Positions 47,499-57,380 of a stretch of 64,000 nt of DNA are shown here, piece after piece. The DNA is from Lampris incognitus (lineage: Eukaryota; Chordata; Actinopteri; Lampriformes; Lampridae). The number at the start of each line of letters is the position of its first letter. Positions within the stretch are counted from its first letter, which is position 1. A program made the translations under genes and the position numbers. Under the pieces are notes generated by a model. The model was not told the DNA's origin. It did not search any database and worked only from the letters and a program-made list of their open reading frames with translations. Where the stretch lies: positions 100,953,433-101,017,432 of the forward strand of contig NC_079212.1 of assembly GCF_029633865.1 (NCBI RefSeq), written 5' to 3'.

Positions 47499-49190
47499 TA
47501 AGGAAGCTGTGATTGGCATTGGCACAGACAATGCCTCTGTAATGACTGGCATAAAAAATGGTGTTTACAAATCCTCTGAGATGAGTACGATCTGTCCAAT
47601 CTTGTGCTAGCTGTCGGCCATGCGTCACATGACACCATAGCAAGAAGTGTGGCGTACCTTATAAGGGAGACTAATAATTGGTTTTCGGTTTCTTCTAAAT
47701 GGAGGGATGCTTACAGGCCAGTCTATGAGACAATAAACATTGGCAAAAAGCCCCTGCAAATCACTCAGGGGTGTGCAACACGGTGGCGGTCCATTGAGCC
47801 CGCGGTTGACCGCATCTTGAACCAGTGGGATGAGTTGAAGATGCACTTTGACCTTACAAAGTCTTCTGAGCATTGCTACATGGCAGAGACACTTAATGCA
47901 ATGTACAAGTGACCCTCAAACTATACTGTTCCTAACACCCCCCCCCCCGTTTTTCTCCCCAATTACCCTCCTCTTCCGAGCCGTCCCGGTCGCAGCTCCA
48001 CCCTTTCTGCCGATCCGGGGAGGGCTGCAGACTACCACATGCCTCCTCCCATACACGTGGAGGCGCCAGCCGCTTCTTTTCACCTGACAGTGAGGAGTTT
48101 CACCAGGAGGACGTAGTGTGTGAGGGGCTCACGCTATTCCCCCCAGTTCCCCCTCCCCTCTGAACAGGCGCCCCAACCGACCAGAGGAGGCGCTAGTGCA
48201 GCGACCAGGATACATACCCACCCGCAGACACGGCCAATTGTGTCTGTAGAGACGCCCGACCAAGCCGGAGGTAACACGAGGATTCAATCCGGCGACCTAT
48301 ACCTAACATTTTTAAGGTCAATTCTATCAGAGGTCCAAGCAGCTGTGAAAGGCTTTTGAAGCTGAGCAAGGACACCTGCTCAGGCTTTTACAAACTTTGA
48401 ATGGTCTCATTAAGTCTGTCACTACACATGTTTTAAATCCAATGACAAGAATTAATGTCCTTGATGAGGCAATTAATGGGCCCTAAACCATACCTTGGGT
48501 TCCTCTTTGAATCAAAGGTAGCAGAATTAAAGCTCTCCCCTGAAGTGGAGAAACATGTTAGAGGGAGGTGTGTGCATTATGTTGTTGCCCTACAACAAGA
48601 GTTGAAATCCAGGTTACCACCTAATTGGGGAACACTGAAGCTCATGGCAGTGTTTAGTGTTACAGAGACATGGAAACATAACAAAAGCCTTCAGATATCA
48701 GAGGTGTGTAAGATGTTAGGGTTCACCTGTCTTGTCATTGACAAAGTCATACAGCAGTGGAGGACTATTCATCCCCTACCATGGCATGCCACTAGAGACA
48801 CCATTCAGTTCTGGTGTGAGGTCAGATGATAGACAGATTTTTCTGCAGGTCTGAATCCCTCAAGTAAGCTTTGTTGTGTTGCATTGTCGGTACTGTCTCT
48901 CACACATTCCAATGCCGAGGTTGTGCGACTTTTCAGCCAGATGAGTGTGGGAGAATCTCTTCTCTACACACTGATCAGTTTCCATCGCTCAATGTCCAAT
49001 ACTTCCAAGTCTGATGTAAATAGGTTTATTGTATTAGCACAAATCAAGCACAATAAACCGAGCTGGTCCCGGGAACAACTGAAGCATCTTCTGAGTGCAC
49101 ACCTGTTTATGCTTTACCTCTGTCTCCTCCCTATGTGGCGCTTAAACCCAGACCACTCCCTCACTTCAATCCATGTTACTCTATATACAC
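47499..49190 (+). pseudogene. hAT-C transposase, C-terminal half, broken
   Basis: Pieces: KEAVIGIGTDNASVMTGIKN (47500-47560); a frame change near 47590; LAVGHASHDTIARSV to EHCYMAETLNAMYK (47604-47912); YLTFLRSILSEVQAAVKGF after the SINE; KPYLGFLFESKVAELKLSPE to STRDTIQFW region (48455-48829); and LTHSNAEVVRLFSQM (48890-48950), the hAT dimerisation motif. Several stops and frame changes separate them. It is a different family from hAT-A and hAT-B. Confidence 0.75.
47938..48301 (-). mobile_element. tRNA-derived SINE in hAT-C
   Basis: Repeats cctaaca at 47931-47937 and 48302-48308 flank it. The plus strand carries ccgagccgtcccggtcgc, cggggagggctgcagactac, aggcgctagtgcagcgacca and ggccaattgtgtctgtagag, the body of a widespread teleost SINE read backwards. 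The tRNA-like head is truncated. The poly-C start is the reversed tail. Confidence 0.75.
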
Positions 49191-49557
49191 CGCTATTTTC
49201 CATCAGGACAGTGTTATACATGCTGCCATCTAGTGGCCGCAGTGGGTTAGGTCTCTCATGTGTTGGTTTCTTGAAACTTTAATGGTGTCTTTCTTCTTCT
49301 AAAGCATTGCTCAATTGCGCTTTGTTGACACCATCATTTCCACACTTGCTATACGTCTAAAAATAAAAATAATTGATTGCTTACTTTAACATAAATGACA
49401 TAAATGATTGTATGCTTATAATGTTCAATTGATTACCTATGGATTATATCAGCGGTCCCCAACCTTTTTTGCGCCACGGACCGGTTTAATGTCAGACAAT
49501 ATTTTCACGGACCGGCCTTTAAGGTGTGGCGGATAAATACACAAAATAAAATGATAC

Positions 49558-49750
49558 TGTAGTAGACCAACAGCGCTACCTAGTGGTGGTTAAGCTAGGC
49601 GCTCATATACCCCGGATGTTGACTGCTGCGACAGTCGGAGAGCTACAATAAAGAGGACAAGACGTTGGGAATTGGTCTTCGGCTCAAATCACTGTTATGG
49701 ATATATTAGCAGTATAGGATACATCCAGATAATAAATCGAATATATTACA
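49558..49750 (+). repeat. gypsy-B 5' LTR
   Basis: 193 bp from TGTAGTAGACC to ...ATATTACA, preceded by GATAC, which may be half of a target duplication. An aataaagagg signal lies at 49649. The 3' LTR is missing. Confidence 0.7.
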
Positions 49751-49751
49751 G

Positions 49752-49771
49752 TGGCGACGACGGATGGGATT
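49752..49771 (+). promoter_or_regulatory. gypsy-B primer-binding site, tRNA-Ser-like
   Basis: TGGCGACGACGGATGGGATT follows the LTR. It fits the complement of the tRNA-Ser(GCU) 3' end (TGGCGACGAGGATGGGATT) with one extra base. The tRNA sequence is recalled, not searched. Confidence 0.55.
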
Positions 49772-49890
49772 TCTTTAATGTGAGAAGGTAATCCCGGTAG
49801 TTAATAAAAGCGGACGAAGCAACGTGACGCTACAAGCTAGCTTCCAGCCAGCTAGCAAGAAAAGACTAGCTAGCCAAGCCAAGCACAAGC

Positions 49891-51861
49891 ATGGCGCATT
49901 TCATCGGCAATATTGCTGAATACAAGGAAGATAAAGAGGACTTCGAGTCGTACCTTGAAAGATTGGAGCAATGGATGATCGTTAATGAAGTGGAGGACGG
50001 TAAGAAGGCCAATGTTTTCCTGTCTGTGATAGGCGCAGAAGCCTATGGCCTACTAAAGAATCTCTACATACCAGAAAAACCGAGTAGCCTCACGTATGCA
50101 GTACTGAGCGGGAAACTAGCATCCCATTATAAACCCAAGCCACTAATCATAGCTGAACGTTTTAGATTTCAGAAAAGAAACCAACTAGAAAATGAGTCAG
50201 TGTGTGATTATGTGGTTGCTTTAAAGCACTTGTCCACACATTGTGAATTCGGTCAGCATTTAAATGAAGCACTGAAAGACCGATTTGTTAGTGGTTTAAA
50301 GGTGGAGGCTATTCAGAGAAAGTTGCTCGCAGAACACAATCTGACTTTTGCAAAAGCATGTGAGCTGGCCTTATCTATGGAAATGGCGTCAAAGAATACG
50401 CTGGAGTTTGCCAGCAAACCAAGCGGAGCTGCAAATGTGAATAAGATAGACAAGAAGAGAACAAGCAAGGGTGTGTGGAGAAGCAAGTCGTCCACCAGCG
50501 AGTGGAAAAGCAAGCAACCTACCAGTGACAACTCTAGACCACAGAGAACAGAAACGCACCAACCCTGTTACCGATGTGGAGGTAACAACCATGCAACTCA
50601 AGTATGTAGGTATAAAACCGGGACATGCCACAAGTGTTCCAAGGTAGGGCACATAGCAAGAATGTGTAAAACTAAAAATAGACAGGGACATACACAGTAT
50701 GTGGCTGAAGACCACAGTCCAAGTGAGAGAGGAGATGGAAATGAGGATGAACTGTTTGGTGCGTATCCGATGAATACAGTGTACTCCACGAATACAGTTG
50801 GTAATGGAAAAAAGGACATTAAGGTCAGTATTAAGTTAGAAGGAAACCCTGTAGACATGCAGCTTGACACAGGAGCTGCCGTAACCCTGGTATCTGAGAT
50901 AGTGTACAAGGAACATCTCTCACACCTGCCACTGAAAGAAAGTAAAGTGTGTCTGTCAACCTTTTCCGGTGAGAACATTCCCTTGATGGGCCAAGTGACT
51001 GTCAATGCGAAATACGACAACCAGAGTGGAGATTTACCTCTTGTGATTGTGAAAGGTGACAGACCAGCCCTCTTTGGCCGTAACTGGCTGGCCAATTTTA
51101 AACTAGACTGGGCAAGCATATTCTCAGTTACACCAGCAGGGGGCAGTGATAACACAGATGTAGAGGCGGTGTTACAGAGACACAAAGCAATATTTGCTGA
51201 GGAGCCTGGCATGATTCGTGAATTTAAGGCAAATATCAAAGTGAAGCCAGATACAAAACCTGTCTTCAGAAAGGCAAGACCAGTGCCATACGCACTAAAA
51301 GACACAGTTGAAAAAGAGCTAGATAGGCTGGAAAAAGCTGGTATTATCTCAAAGATAGACCATAGTCAGTGGGCTGCCCCAATAGTAGTTGTACCCAAAT
51401 CACACAAGTCAATTCGTATCTGTGGAGACTATAAAGTCACGGTTAATCAGAGTGTGGAAGAGGAGACCTATCCACTACCGAACGCCGAGGATCTCTTCGC
51501 CACACTGGCCGGGGGCACTCTCTTTAGCAAATTAGATCTCTCACATGCCTACCAACAGCTTGAGTTAGAGAAGGACTCAGAGAAGTATTTAACAATAAAT
51601 ACCCACAAAGGACTGTATGTTTATCACAGACTTTCATATGGAGTCTCGAGTGCACCTTCTATGTTCCAGAATGTGATGGACCAGATACTACAAGGCTTAG
51701 AGCGTGTGACCTGCTTCCTCGATGACATACTAGTCACAGGCAGAACAAGAGAGGAGCACCTGAGGAACCTAGATGAGGTTTTGAGCTGACTGGAGAGCTA
51801 CGGGGTAAGAGTGAAAAGAGCAAAATGTGACTTCATGCAGGAGAAAGTAGAGTACCTGGGG
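49891..51861 (+). pseudogene. gypsy-B gag-pol, N-terminal part
   Basis: A single fused frame of 632 codons from ATG: Gag core (1-190), two zinc knuckles (C226-C229-H234-C239 and C246-C249-H254-C259), protease DTG at 326-328, and reverse transcriptase with FLDDILVTG (609-612). TGA at 51787-51789 stops it; the frame then continues to 51861, where hAT-B copy 1 is inserted between codons. The double knuckle, fused frame and short LTR resemble Mag-type Ty3/gypsy elements. Non-functional. Confidence 0.9.
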
Positions 51862-52196
51862 CAGGCACGTAGCCAGGTAGGTGGTTTTCGTGTCTGAACC
51901 CCCCCCCCGAAACCCCACGGCCCGTCTGAAATGGCACCAATGATTATTTAGTTATCGTTTTGATTATTTGTCACCGCCCCTCTAGCCTACTCATACACTG
52001 CATCTATCGTGACTGACAGGCGTTAAACCTGTCAGATAATTTGTTTCCAAACATGATGTATCTTATTGGTCTGTTTCGTAAAACAAATAAAATCACACGC
52101 TTTTGATTGACTCAGGGGTCTGACGAGTCAGCTAAGCAACCTGCCACTGGTTATGCTAGCTAAATGGTCGATCTATAGTTTGCTTTTCAAAAGCAA

Positions 52197-52763
52197 TGGA
52201 GCCGCTGAAAGCTACCTGTAAATCAGGCAAGAGCAGTAAAGTTAATATTCGTAAAATCAGTGATTTTTTTGTTTCAACGTGTCCCTCAAAAAAGAAAAAA
52301 CAAGAACATTACAGATGATCTGGTCACTAACGTTACCGATTTTCCGGAGCAAGTGTTAGCAGACCCACTGCCCTCCTCCTCGGGAAACGGAGCCAGAGTT
52401 AGCAGACCCGCCGTCCTCTACCTCGGAAACGTTTTCACACGACTAGGTGGATTATATTGGTGGGAAAATATCAGACGAACAGAGAAGAGAAATATACTCA
52501 CTGGACTGGACGGCCAATATCGGACAAACATTCCCTACAAAACTAGGAGGTAAACTACGTTTCCAACGTCATTGGATTGACCAGTTTAGCTGGCTAGTAC
52601 ACTCAACAAGGTCCGACGGTTGTTTTTGTAAGCACTGTGTTGCGTTTGCAGTCGAGCATGTTGTGGGCAAGGGAGGGCACAGAAAAGCTGGCAAGCTAAT
52701 TAATGCCCACTTCTCAGACTGGAAACATGCTTTAGAGACGTTCAAAGACCATGCACAAAAGGC
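52197..52763 (+). pseudogene. hAT-B copy 1 N-terminal region with frame breaks
   Basis: ATG at 52197 (MEPLKATCKSGKSSKV) opens a frame that stops at 52315. Fragments in other frames at 52260-52553 and 52447-52779 contain KISDEQRREIYSLDWTANIG and the TTF finger FSWLVHSTRSDGCFCKHC. Compared with copy 2 there is an extra G near 52383, a TAG at 52443, two extra bases near 52663 and a short deletion near 52765. Non-functional. Confidence 0.8.
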
Positions 52764-54620
52764 ATGGATGCATGTTTGAAAGCGGACAATTTCCAAATGG
52801 TTCTCAACAATAAAATGGATGCAATTTCACTGAGGCTAGATTCTGAGAGAAAAAAGCGAGTCCAAGAAAACAGAGAAAAACTCAAAAGCATCATTGCAAC
52901 GTTGCTTTTTTGCGGTCGCCAAGAACTCGCCCTGAGAGGTGATATTGATTCAGGACCAGTGACATTGAATGAGCCAACTCACAATGACGGAAATTTCAGG
53001 GCTTTACTCAGGTTTAGGGCGACATCTGGCGACACGGTACTGTTACAACACTTGAGTAAATGTGCAGCAAACGCTAGCTACTGCAGTCCTGATGTACAAA
53101 ATGAAATAATCAGCATAATTGGAGATGTGATAACAAACAAACTGGTGCAGAAAGTAAACTCCGCGCAGTGTTTCGCTGTGTTGGCAGATGAAATGAAAGA
53201 TGTTTCAGGGCGGGAGCAGCTTTCTGTCTGTGTCAGATACGTGAACCAGCATGACAGCCAATATAGCATCAGAGAGGTTTTTTTGTCCTTTGTTGATATC
53301 GAGAAGTTAACCGGGGAGGCAATCGCCAATTCAATCGAAAGTCAGTTGACGAATGCATGCGTTGATTTACAGTTTTTACGTGGCCAGGGATACGATGGCG
53401 CATCTGCCATGAGTGTCCGTTTAAATGGTGCCCAAGCTAAAATCAAAGAGAAGCACAAGCAAGCAGTTTATGTGCACTGTGCCAGCCACAGTTTGAATTT
53501 GGTCCTAAACAAGTGCTGCACTGTACAAATGGTGCGAAATTGCTTTGGAATTGTCTCGGAAATCTGCACTTTTTTCCATGATTGGGCTTTGCGGTCTGCC
53601 AGTCTGCGACACGAGACGGAGCGTCTTTTACCCCACTGCAAGAAAACGCGACTGACGAAGTTGTGTGAAACGAGATGGGTCGAACGCCACGACGCAATAT
53701 TTACATTCAACGAGCTTTTAGACCCTGTGCGATCCAGCCTGCAGAAAATCAGTGAAACCTTCACAGGGGACACATCTGTCAAAGCCACTCAGCTCTTTAA
53801 TTCAATTGACAATGCAGAATTGATACTGTTCATGAATGTGAGTGAGAAGATGCTTGCAAAAACCTACCACCTGTCCACCTTCCTTCAGAAGGAAAATTGT
53901 GACTTGGTGAGTTGCGTTTCAGCTGCTGATGCTGTTATTAAGCAGGTAGATGAGATGAGGGCTAACTCTGAGATGGAGTTCAGGCAGATTTTCCAAAAGA
54001 CCTCTTCCCAAGCAGCCAAGTATGGGGTTGAATTTCGAACACGAAGAGGCATGGACTGCAATGAGGATCCATTGAAGGCCTGTGAAAATCCCTACCGGCA
54101 AAAGCTTTTCATAGTCATGCTTGACTTTTATTCATCACAGATGAAGGAACGCTTCAGCAAACACAGAAATGTGATCTCCAACCTCTGCTCCTTACTGCCA
54201 TCTAAGGTCAGCATGCTGAACGACAGCTCAGCTCAAGCGCTCTCCAACCTGTATCCTGATGAAGTGTCACCGCATCTGGAAGTTGTGAAGTCAGAAATTG
54301 ACACCTGGCGGGATACATGGAAAGATGCAACTTATGTTCCACAAAATGCCATTGAGGCATTAAATGCCTGCAACAGTGAGTTGTTTCCAAGCATCTTCAA
54401 GCTTCTCCGCGTTTTGACCACGCTTCCTGTCACCAGTGCCCATGTCGAGAGAAGTTTTTCCCGTCTGGGAAGGATCAAGGACAAAATGCGCAGTACAATG
54501 ACGGAAAGACGGCTTAATGGACAGACATTGCTCTCGGAGCACAGAGACATTGTGGTGACGCCGGAAGAGGTACTGGACATCTTTTGCAGACAAAAAAGAC
54601 GATTGGACCTGCTTTTATAA
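52764..54620 (+). CDS. hAT-B transposase, intact C-terminal 618 codons (ZMYM1-like)
   Basis: hAT transposases bind the terminal repeats and cut and paste the element, leaving 8-bp duplications. This frame holds the DUF4371-like catalytic core (GQGYDGASAMSVRLNGAQ, VYVHCASHSLNLVLNKC, CETRWVERHD) and the C-terminal dimerisation region (VTSAHVERSFSRLG). It has no stop over 618 codons. The N-terminal TTF-type zinc finger is present upstream but in other frames, so the whole protein is not encoded. The first Met here is only the start of the open stretch. Domesticated ZMYM1-type genes are related, but TIRs and the duplication mark this as a transposon. Confidence 0.85.
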   Translation: MDACLKADNFQMVLNNKMDAISLRLDSERKKRVQENREKLKSIIATLLFCGRQELALRGDIDSGPVTLNEPTHNDGNFRALLRFRATSGDTVLLQHLSKCAANASYCSPDVQNEIISIIGDVITNKLVQKVNSAQCFAVLADEMKDVSGREQLSVCVRYVNQHDSQYSIREVFLSFVDIEKLTGEAIANSIESQLTNACVDLQFLRGQGYDGASAMSVRLNGAQAKIKEKHKQAVYVHCASHSLNLVLNKCCTVQMVRNCFGIVSEICTFFHDWALRSASLRHETERLLPHCKKTRLTKLCETRWVERHDAIFTFNELLDPVRSSLQKISETFTGDTSVKATQLFNSIDNAELILFMNVSEKMLAKTYHLSTFLQKENCDLVSCVSAADAVIKQVDEMRANSEMEFRQIFQKTSSQAAKYGVEFRTRRGMDCNEDPLKACENPYRQKLFIVMLDFYSSQMKERFSKHRNVISNLCSLLPSKVSMLNDSSAQALSNLYPDEVSPHLEVVKSEIDTWRDTWKDATYVPQNAIEALNACNSELFPSIFKLLRVLTTLPVTSAHVERSFSRLGRIKDKMRSTMTERRLNGQTLLSEHRDIVVTPEEVLDIFCRQKRRLDLLL

Positions 54621-54809
54621 GGTAAGACCCACTTTTATTTATTAATGCATTGATGATTATCTATGGGCCATTAATACGTTGACATTTACCGTACGGTTGG
54701 GTATTAGGCTATAATATACAGTGTGGGAATTTTATTTACCAGTAGCTTTCGGCAGTGTTGCCCGACCCCCCCCCCCAAATATGTTTCTGGCTACGGGCCT
54801 GACCTGGGG

Positions 54810-55454
54810 CATCTGATAGATAAAGAGGGACTTCACCCCACTGAGACAAAGGTTGCCGCCATCGTAAATGCACCCCAGCCCACAAACGTCACAGAGCTAC
54901 GGTCATTCCTAGGACTGTTAAACTATTATGGCCGTTTCATGAAAGATCTGTCGACCGTATTGCAGCCACTACACCAACTCCTGAAGAAGGAAGTCGAATG
55001 GAAATGGACACCAGAGTGTGCAGCAGCATTCAAGGCTGCCAAAGAACAGTTAGTGAAAAGCTCAGTAGTAGTACACTACGACACGCAGAAAGCACTGAGA
55101 TTAGCTTGTGACGCATCCCCTTATGGGATAGGTGCGGTAATGTCACACATAATGGAAAATGGGGACGAGAAACCAATCGCCTTTGCGTCACGTACGTTGA
55201 CAGAGGCAGAGAGTAAATATAGTCAGATAGAGAAGGAGGCGTTGGCCATAATATTTGGCGTGACCAAATTTCATAAATATCTCTATGGCCGCAAATTCAG
55301 TTTAATAACTGACCACAAACCCCTCCTTGCCATCTTAGGACCCAAGTCAGAAATCCCTACACTAGCCGCTTTGCGTATGCAGAGATGGGCACTGAGGCTT
55401 ATGGCTTATGACTACAGTATAGAGTACAGAACGTCAGCGGACAATGCAAATGCG
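54810..55454 (+). pseudogene. gypsy-B pol continued: RT end and RNase H
   Basis: After hAT-B the same reading frame resumes with HLIDKEGLHPTETKVAAIVN, then FLGLLNYYGRFM and RNase H (LACDASPYGIGAVM, TDHKPLLAILG). It ends at DNANADA, where the inverted copia fragment begins at 55455. Integrase and the 3' LTR are absent. Confidence 0.9.
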
Positions 55455-55666
55455 GATGCGGCGAGTAGGGGGCACTAGTTTGGTGACTAATTTTATTTTC
55501 TCTCAGCAGATCTTGGAAACATCCTCCAGTGAACTCGGTACCATTGTCAGACCTAATGGTTTTCACCTGCCCAAAGGAGGCAGTGTCAGCTAAGAATTTT
55601 TCGGTAGCCTTAGCTGTATCACTCTTTGACCTCATGAAATATGTCCATGTCATACTGCTATAGTCA
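55455..55666 (-). repeat. Inverted 212-bp copia integrase fragment
   Basis: This stretch is the reverse complement of 59058-59269 in the copia element, identical by eye over all 212 bases. It encodes, on the minus strand, MTWTYFMRSKSDTAKATEKF and the catalytic RSDNGTEF. It has no LTR, tail or target duplication and joins the gypsy-B RNase H directly to hAT-A non-coding sequence. Confidence 0.92.
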
Positions 55667-55744
55667 GCTGTGAAAGCTCAAAATAAGATACAACACAAAA
55701 ACAAATATAAATTGCATGAAAATACAACTCACCATAACGCTAAA

Positions 55745-56003
55745 TCAGTGGGAGCCTTGAGCTTGTTTCTCTGCAACGAGACGGTCCCATCTAGGGGTAA
55801 TGGGAGACAATGACACCCGAAGTGTATTGCTTATGTCCAGTCTACTCCGTAATTTTGTTTTGGTTGCTGTCACTGCAGAAAATCCCGCTTCACACAAATA
55901 GGATGTCAGAAATGGCAACAGGGTTTTCGGTGCTGCTGTGGCGATCTCAGGGTATTCTGCCATGACTTTAATCCAGAACACCGGCAGAGTTGTTGTCTCG
56001 AAC
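55745..56003 (-). pseudogene. hAT-A transposase C-terminus
   Basis: The minus-strand frame begins MFETTTLPVFWIKVMAEYPE and contains the hAT dimerisation motif LPFLTSYLCEAGFSAVTATK then SRLDISNTLRV. It is separated from the rest of the coding region by the 157-bp insert at 56008-56164. Confidence 0.85.
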
Positions 56004-56007
56004 ATAC

Positions 56008-56164
56008 TGTAGCGAATTCGGGGGACAACGCAACCACAGGAACTGCCGCGGCCGGGAAGCGAACCCGTATCGCCCGCACCGCAGGAGGGATCGCTAACCG
56101 CTCGACTAAAGGGTCAGACCCGCGAGCCAGCGGCCAGCGTGTCTACTTATCCATGCACGTTACA
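56008..56164 (-). mobile_element. 157-bp LTR-like insert with internal tRNA-like promoter
   Basis: The unit runs TGTAGCG...CGTTACA and is flanked by ATAC on both sides (56004-56007, 56165-56168): LTR-type ends with a 4-bp duplication. The minus strand contains TAGTCGAGCGGTTAGCG, fitting a pol III A box, and GGGTTCGCTTCCCGG, fitting a B box. This could be a solo LTR of a TRIM-like element that captured a tRNA, or a SINE whose ends look LTR-like by chance. It interrupts the hAT-A coding region. Confidence 0.6.
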
Positions 56165-56176
56165 ATACTTTTAAGG

Positions 56177-57092
56177 CCGCCGCCATTTGCGATCTCCAGC
56201 AGCAGTTGATCTTCTTCTTGCATAGACATGCTGGATTCACCTGGTTTGTTGACAAATGGGTTGCGGATCTATTCCTTGGCAGTTCGTGGGTCTTTTGTGG
56301 TTGGGAAGTAGCGCTCAAACTCTTTTAAAAGCAAAGACAGTTGATCGTGCACCAGCTGGGAGAATGAAGGCTCGGTCTCAGTCTCTTCCAAAATCCCCGC
56401 GAATGTTTGAAACATGTCAAATATACCTCTGTTCACGCGCCGTCCCCACAAATCCAGTTTGGCTTTAAATGCAGCTACTTTATCTGCCAACTTGAAGACA
56501 GTTGTCATTTCCCCCTGAAGTGACCGATTGAGTTCATTGAGCAGGTTGAATATGTCGCACAAGTAAGCGAGTTTTGCGACCCATTCCTCGTCACTGAAAT
56601 GTGCTGCCAGCGGTGACTTTTTTTCTGAGAGAAATCTCTGCAGCGGCTCTCGTAATTCAAACACTCTGGCCAGCGATCTCCCTCGGGATAACCATCTTAT
56701 TTCTGTGTATAAGAGAAGGTGTCTGTACTCCGCGTCCATCTCCTCACAAAGCTGCTCGAACAGGCGCGAGTTAAGGGCGCGTGCTCTGATGTGGTTAATA
56801 ACTTTAACGACATCATTCAATACGCTGTTAAGTTCCGGTGGTATTTTTCGGCTAGCCAGCATTTCCCTGTGAATGACACAATGCGTAGACTCACATTCAG
56901 GTGCAACCTCCTTAATCCGAGTAGTTAAACCAGACAGCCGTTCGGTCATGGCAGCAGCTCCGTCTGTGCATATGCCGACACAAAAGGACCATTTCAGTTT
57001 TCCTGATATATAATCATCCAGCGACTTGAATAGTTCTGCGGCTGTGGTTTTGGTTGGCAACGATAGTGCACATAACATATCCTCATCATGCA
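56177..57092 (-). pseudogene. hAT-A transposase core
   Basis: The minus-strand frame from the copia junction reads DEDMLCALSLPTKTTAAELF, then GICTDGAAAMTERLSGLTTR, HCVIHREMLASRKIP and LLLYTEIRWLSRGRSLARVF: the RNase-H-like hAT core of ZBED5/SCAND3-type proteins. It ends at TAG after DPRTAKE (56269-56271); coding resemblance continues to about 56177. Confidence 0.85.
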
Positions 57093-57362
57093 TGTTGAAC
57101 ATAATGTGCAGTCTCACATATACAGCCAGTCAGCCACTGTATTATTTACTGCGCTATAAGCAGCTATTTTGGTCCTTGCGGGTATCCATATGTGTGTGTG
57201 TGTATGACTTCTGCGCATGTGCAATAAAGTTCTCTTCCTGCCCCACCAAGTACAACTGGACGTCTAATGTTTGCTCCTGCAGTCTAACTCTACAAAAGTA
57301 TATTAACATACCAAACAAGTATGTAGCTAGACATCCGTGACATAAATATGAACAATGCAACA
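57093..57362 (+). repeat. copia 5' LTR
   Basis: 270 bp, TG...CA. It contains an in-frame ATG at 57348 that extends the gag frame into the LTR; the next ATG at 57381 is the more likely gag start. Confidence 0.95.
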
Positions 57363-57376
57363 GGTTATGGGCCCAG
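57363..57376 (+). promoter_or_regulatory. copia primer-binding site, internal tRNA-iMet
   Basis: GGTTATGGGCCCAG directly follows the LTR. It is the exact complement of the initiator tRNA-Met anticodon arm (CTGGGCCCATAACC), not of its 3' end. Drosophila copia is primed by such a half-tRNA, so the same mechanism is likely here. Confidence 0.75.
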
Positions 57377-57380
57377 TGCC

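Larger units (their letters stand above)
47495..49330 (+). mobile_element. hAT-C fragment with a SINE inserted
   Basis: Plus-strand frames give the C-terminal half of a hAT-type transposase in order. gypsy-A inserted at its left edge and a SINE (47938-48301) sits in the middle. Neither terminus was found. Confidence 0.75.
51862..54801 (+). mobile_element. hAT-B copy 1, full length, inside gypsy-B
   Basis: A 2940-bp element with ends CAGGCACGTAGCCAG and (reversed) CAGGCCCGTAGCCAG and a perfect 8-bp duplication ACCTGGGG (51854-51861 and 54802-54809). It interrupts the gypsy-B reverse transcriptase exactly between codons. Poly-C tracts lie just inside both ends. Confidence 0.97.

Noticed and set aside
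50598..51305. 235-codon minus-strand frame
   Set aside because: It is a shadow of the gypsy-B gag-pol frame on the other strand.
52764..54620. Domesticated ZMYM1-like host gene
   Set aside because: The frame is flanked by intact hAT terminal repeats and an 8-bp target duplication inside a gypsy element, so it is a transposon copy.
56040..56130. Possible functional tRNA gene on the minus strand
   Set aside because: A-box and B-box-like sequences are present, but no convincing cloverleaf or acceptor stem could be drawn and the unit is bounded by LTR-like ends.
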